A stretch of 64,000 bases of DNA, taken from contig NZ_JAGEOJ010000008.1 in NCBI RefSeq assembly GCF_017573505.1, forward strand, positions 186,001 to 250,000, written 5' to 3'. The position numbers were made by a program, and so were the translations under genes. The DNA comes from Actinomadura barringtoniae (GTDB lineage Bacteria > Actinomycetota > Actinomycetes > Streptosporangiales > Streptosporangiaceae). The notes beneath the pieces are model-generated. The model was not told the DNA's origin. It saw nothing but the letters and a program-made list of their open reading frames with translations, and searched no databases. Each line of letters begins with the position of its first letter. The stretch's first letter is position 1. Below are positions 61,989 to 64,000 of this stretch, in pieces.

Positions 61989-62869
61989 GGGGAGTGCTCC
62001 GGCAGCGCCTGTGGCACTTCCTCAGCTTCGGCGCGCCCGGCATCACGGTGTACGTGTGCTTCGTGCTGGCGCCGATCGTGCTGAGCTTCGGCTACAGCCT
62101 GACCAACTACAACCCGTTCAACCCGCCGACCAGGTTCGTCGGGCTGCGCAACTACCGGATGCTGTTCCAGGACTCGGAGTTCCTGCTGTCGCTGCGCGTC
62201 ACCACGATCCTCACCGTGATCGTGGTGATCGTGCCGAACGTGCTGGGCCTGGCGATCGCGCTGCTGCTGGACCGGCGCGGCTGGTTCTACAACGCGCTGC
62301 GGACGGTGTTCTTCACCCCGGTCGTGCTGAGCACGGTGGTCGTCAGCATCATCTGGATCCGGCTGATGGCCGACGACGGGCTGATCAACCAGGCGCTGCG
62401 CGGGATCGGCGTGGCCAGCCCGCCGGGCTGGCTCTCCGACCCCTCGTACGCGCTCTACTCACTCGCGATCGTGCTGTCGTGGCAGATGCTGGGCTTCTGC
62501 GTGGTGGTCTACCTGGCCGGGCTCCAGGGCGTACCGAACGAGCTGCAGGAGGCGGCGGCGATCGACGGCGCCGGCCCCCTCGAACGCTTCCGGCACATCA
62601 CCTGGCCGATGCTGGCGCCCGCCCTCACCATCAACACGGTCGTCATGCTGATCTCGGCGTTCAAGGTGTTCGACCACGTGCAGGTCATCACCAAGGGCGG
62701 CCCCGGGACCGGCACCACCGCGACGGTCGCCTACAACGTGATCCAGACCGGCTTCGTGGCCAACCGCCAGGGCTACGCCTCGGCGATGGCGATCGTGATG
62801 CTCGTCATCATCGCGACCGCGAGCGGGATCGCCCTGAAGATCCTCCAACGACGCGAGGTGCAGCTGTGA
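61985..62869 (+). CDS. Sugar ABC transporter permease (MalF type)
   Basis: About 294 residues, six membrane helices, starting FGAPGITVYVCFVLAPIVLS. Coupling loop LQEAAAIDGAGPLERFRHIT. The start is ambiguous: TTG 61985 overlaps the SBP stop (TTGA), ATG 61970 lies further inside, and GTG 61994 is just after GAGGGGA. All give the same membrane part. No ATPase in the operon, so a shared one is expected. Confidence 0.9.
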   Translation: MRGVLRQRLWHFLSFGAPGITVYVCFVLAPIVLSFGYSLTNYNPFNPPTRFVGLRNYRMLFQDSEFLLSLRVTTILTVIVVIVPNVLGLAIALLLDRRGWFYNALRTVFFTPVVLSTVVVSIIWIRLMADDGLINQALRGIGVASPPGWLSDPSYALYSLAIVLSWQMLGFCVVVYLAGLQGVPNELQEAAAIDGAGPLERFRHITWPMLAPALTINTVVMLISAFKVFDHVQVITKGGPGTGTTATVAYNVIQTGFVANRQGYASAMAIVMLVIIATASGIALKILQRREVQL

Positions 62870-62900
62870 GCCGGGTTTCAGCCATGTGCGGGAGGCGGCC

Positions 62901-63746
62901 GTGACCTCTTCCGGCATGCGGGGCGAACGCGCCCCCTGGGTACGTCCCCTCATCGCGCTCGCGGTGGGCACGGTCTTCTTCGTCCCCCTCTACGTCGCCT
63001 GCGCGAACGTCATCAAGGACGGCCCGAAGATCGCGCGCTCCCCCGCCTCGCTCCCGATCCCGCCCACGCTGGGCAACCTCCACTCCGTCCTCAGCCGCCC
63101 CGATCAACTCTTCTGGGTGAGCCTCACCAACAGCGTCATCGTGACGGGCCTGTCGATCGTGATCCTCACCGTCCTGTCGGCGATGCTCGGCCACTACCTG
63201 GTCCGCGCGGGCGGCCGCTGGTCGCGCGCGCTGATGCTCCTGCTCCTCTGCGGCCTCATGATCCCGCCGCAGGTGATCCTGCTGCCGGTGACCCGGGTCC
63301 TGAACGTCTTCCACCTCATGACGACCGTGCAGGGTCTGGTGCTCTTCAACGTCGGCTACTACATCCCGTTCGGCGTCTTCGTCTTCGCCGGCTTCATGCG
63401 TTCCATCCCGGTGGAGCTGGAGGAGGCCGCGGCGATCGACGGCGCCGGGCGCCAGCGCGTCTTCTGGCAGGTCGTCTTCCCGCTCCTGCGCCCGGCGACC
63501 GCGAGCGTGCTGATCTTCCTCGGCGTCTGGATCTGGAACGACTTCCTCGACCCGCTCATCATCCTGGGCCCGGGCCAGGGCACCACGATCACCACCGGCG
63601 TCTACCGCTCCATCGGCCAGTACCAGGCCGACCTCGGCGGCGTCTTCGCCATGATGTTCCTGGCCACCCTGCCGGTCCTGATCTTCTACCTGCTGCTCCA
63701 GCGGCAGTTCGTCAAGGGCCTGACGGGAGGCGCGACCAAGGGATGA
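62901..63746 (+). CDS. Sugar ABC transporter permease (MalG type)
   Basis: 281 residues, six membrane helices (PLIALAVGTVFFVPLYVACA first). Coupling loop LEEAAAIDGAGRQRVFWQVV, tail LLLQRQFVKGLTGGATKG. GTG 62901 has GGGAGG at 5 bases. The stop overlaps the next start by 4 bp (ATGA). Confidence 0.93.
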   Translation: MTSSGMRGERAPWVRPLIALAVGTVFFVPLYVACANVIKDGPKIARSPASLPIPPTLGNLHSVLSRPDQLFWVSLTNSVIVTGLSIVILTVLSAMLGHYLVRAGGRWSRALMLLLLCGLMIPPQVILLPVTRVLNVFHLMTTVQGLVLFNVGYYIPFGVFVFAGFMRSIPVELEEAAAIDGAGRQRVFWQVVFPLLRPATASVLIFLGVWIWNDFLDPLIILGPGQGTTITTGVYRSIGQYQADLGGVFAMMFLATLPVLIFYLLLQRQFVKGLTGGATKG

Positions 63747-64000
63747 TGCCGATCGAGGAGATCCCGGTCGATCCGGGGCGCGGCCGGGTGTACGAGCACG
63801 GGTGGCAGAGCTGGAGCCCGACGGCGACGTATTCGATCAGCGCGGCGGGCGAACGGCCGCGCATGGATCCGGCGGTCATGCAGACGATGTGCTGGCGGCC
63901 GGGCCGTCCCGCGCCGGCCGACGGGTTCCAGGGCGAGGGCCTGCTGGTGGTCGATCCCGGTGACGGCGGGCCCGTACGGCTGTTCGCCGCGCCCGACGGG
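63743..64000 (+). CDS. GH36-like alpha-galactosidase, N-terminal part (cut by window end)
   Basis: The first 86 codons of a gene that continues past the window, open throughout. The N-terminus (VYEHGWQSWSPTATYSIS, then MDPAVMQTMCWRPG and GFQGEGLLVVDPGDGG) resembles the beta-sandwich start of GH36 alpha-galactosidases, where a WQSW motif lines the active site. Position at the end of a CUT1 importer operon fits hydrolysis of an imported alpha-galactoside such as melibiose or raffinose. The catalytic Asp residues lie beyond the window, so the family call is provisional. Confidence 0.65.
   Translation, partial: MMPIEEIPVDPGRGRVYEHGWQSWSPTATYSISAAGERPRMDPAVMQTMCWRPGRPAPADGFQGEGLLVVDPGDGGPVRLFAAPDG

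Overview
The window is high-GC, densely packed actinobacterial chromosome. Long shadow ORFs run antisense to real genes, GTG and TTG starts are frequent, 4-bp stop/start overlaps are common, and there are Tat signals, lipoprotein SBPs and many ROK/LacI/GntR/IclR/MocR regulators. The gene content (GH46 chitosanase, DosR- and Acg-like proteins, a typical actinobacterial DNA polymerase I, NB-ARC/TPR proteins) suggests a filamentous actinomycete, perhaps of the Streptosporangiales/Thermomonosporaceae; the family is only a guess. I see no rRNA, tRNA, CRISPR array, insertion sequence or prophage.

Region 1 (0.1-9.9 kb) is the most unusual part. It holds two NLR-like STAND (NB-ARC plus TPR) proteins, an APH-fold small-molecule kinase, a cyclic-nucleotide-binding protein fused to a cyclase-homology domain, a second cyclase-homology protein, and a divergent TetR-like protein. 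A short tag of the form GD-x-V-x-G-(D/N)-K-I lies at the N-termini of both STAND proteins and at the extreme C-terminus of the cNMP/cyclase protein. This suggests that the three act together as a nucleotide-signalling or conflict system.

Region 2 (9.9-21.3 kb) is carbohydrate use: an amidohydrolase, a secreted GH46 chitosanase with its own palindromic operator, and an operon (SBP, two permeases, GH1, GH3) divergent from a ROK regulator, probably for beta-glucosides.

Region 3 (21.3-29.3 kb) is mixed: a CXXCXGXG zinc-type protein, a DUF2269-like membrane protein with a GlxA-type regulator, polA, a dehalogenase-like hydrolase and a Tat phospholipase C. Region 4 (29.3-34.3 kb) is a four-gene operon (cupredoxin, metallophosphoesterase, ECF-like sigma factor, membrane Rieske protein) divergent from a secreted GH15 enzyme. 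The Rieske protein is positioned where an anti-sigma factor would be expected.

Region 5 (34.3-45.3 kb) holds MocR and IclR regulators, a Tat lactonase-like protein, a NagZ-type GH3, PPK2, a MerR-PP2C fusion, a PaiB-like protein, and a Baeyer-Villiger monooxygenase next to a group-D flavin hydroxylase. Region 6 (45.3-51.8 kb) has a DosR-like response regulator and an Acg-like nitroreductase, each behind a DosR-box-like palindrome, then a secreted protein with a collagen-like stretch, and a degenerate ABC ATPase coupled to a YhgE/Pip membrane protein.

Region 7 (51.8-60.5 kb) is a tightly overlapped sugar-acid operon (SBP, ATPase, two permeases, SDR, 5-dehydro-4-deoxyglucarate dehydratase-like enzyme, enolase-superfamily dehydratase), followed by LacI and FadR-type regulators. 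Region 8 (60.7-64 kb) is a second sugar ABC importer leading into a GH36-like alpha-galactosidase cut off by the window end.
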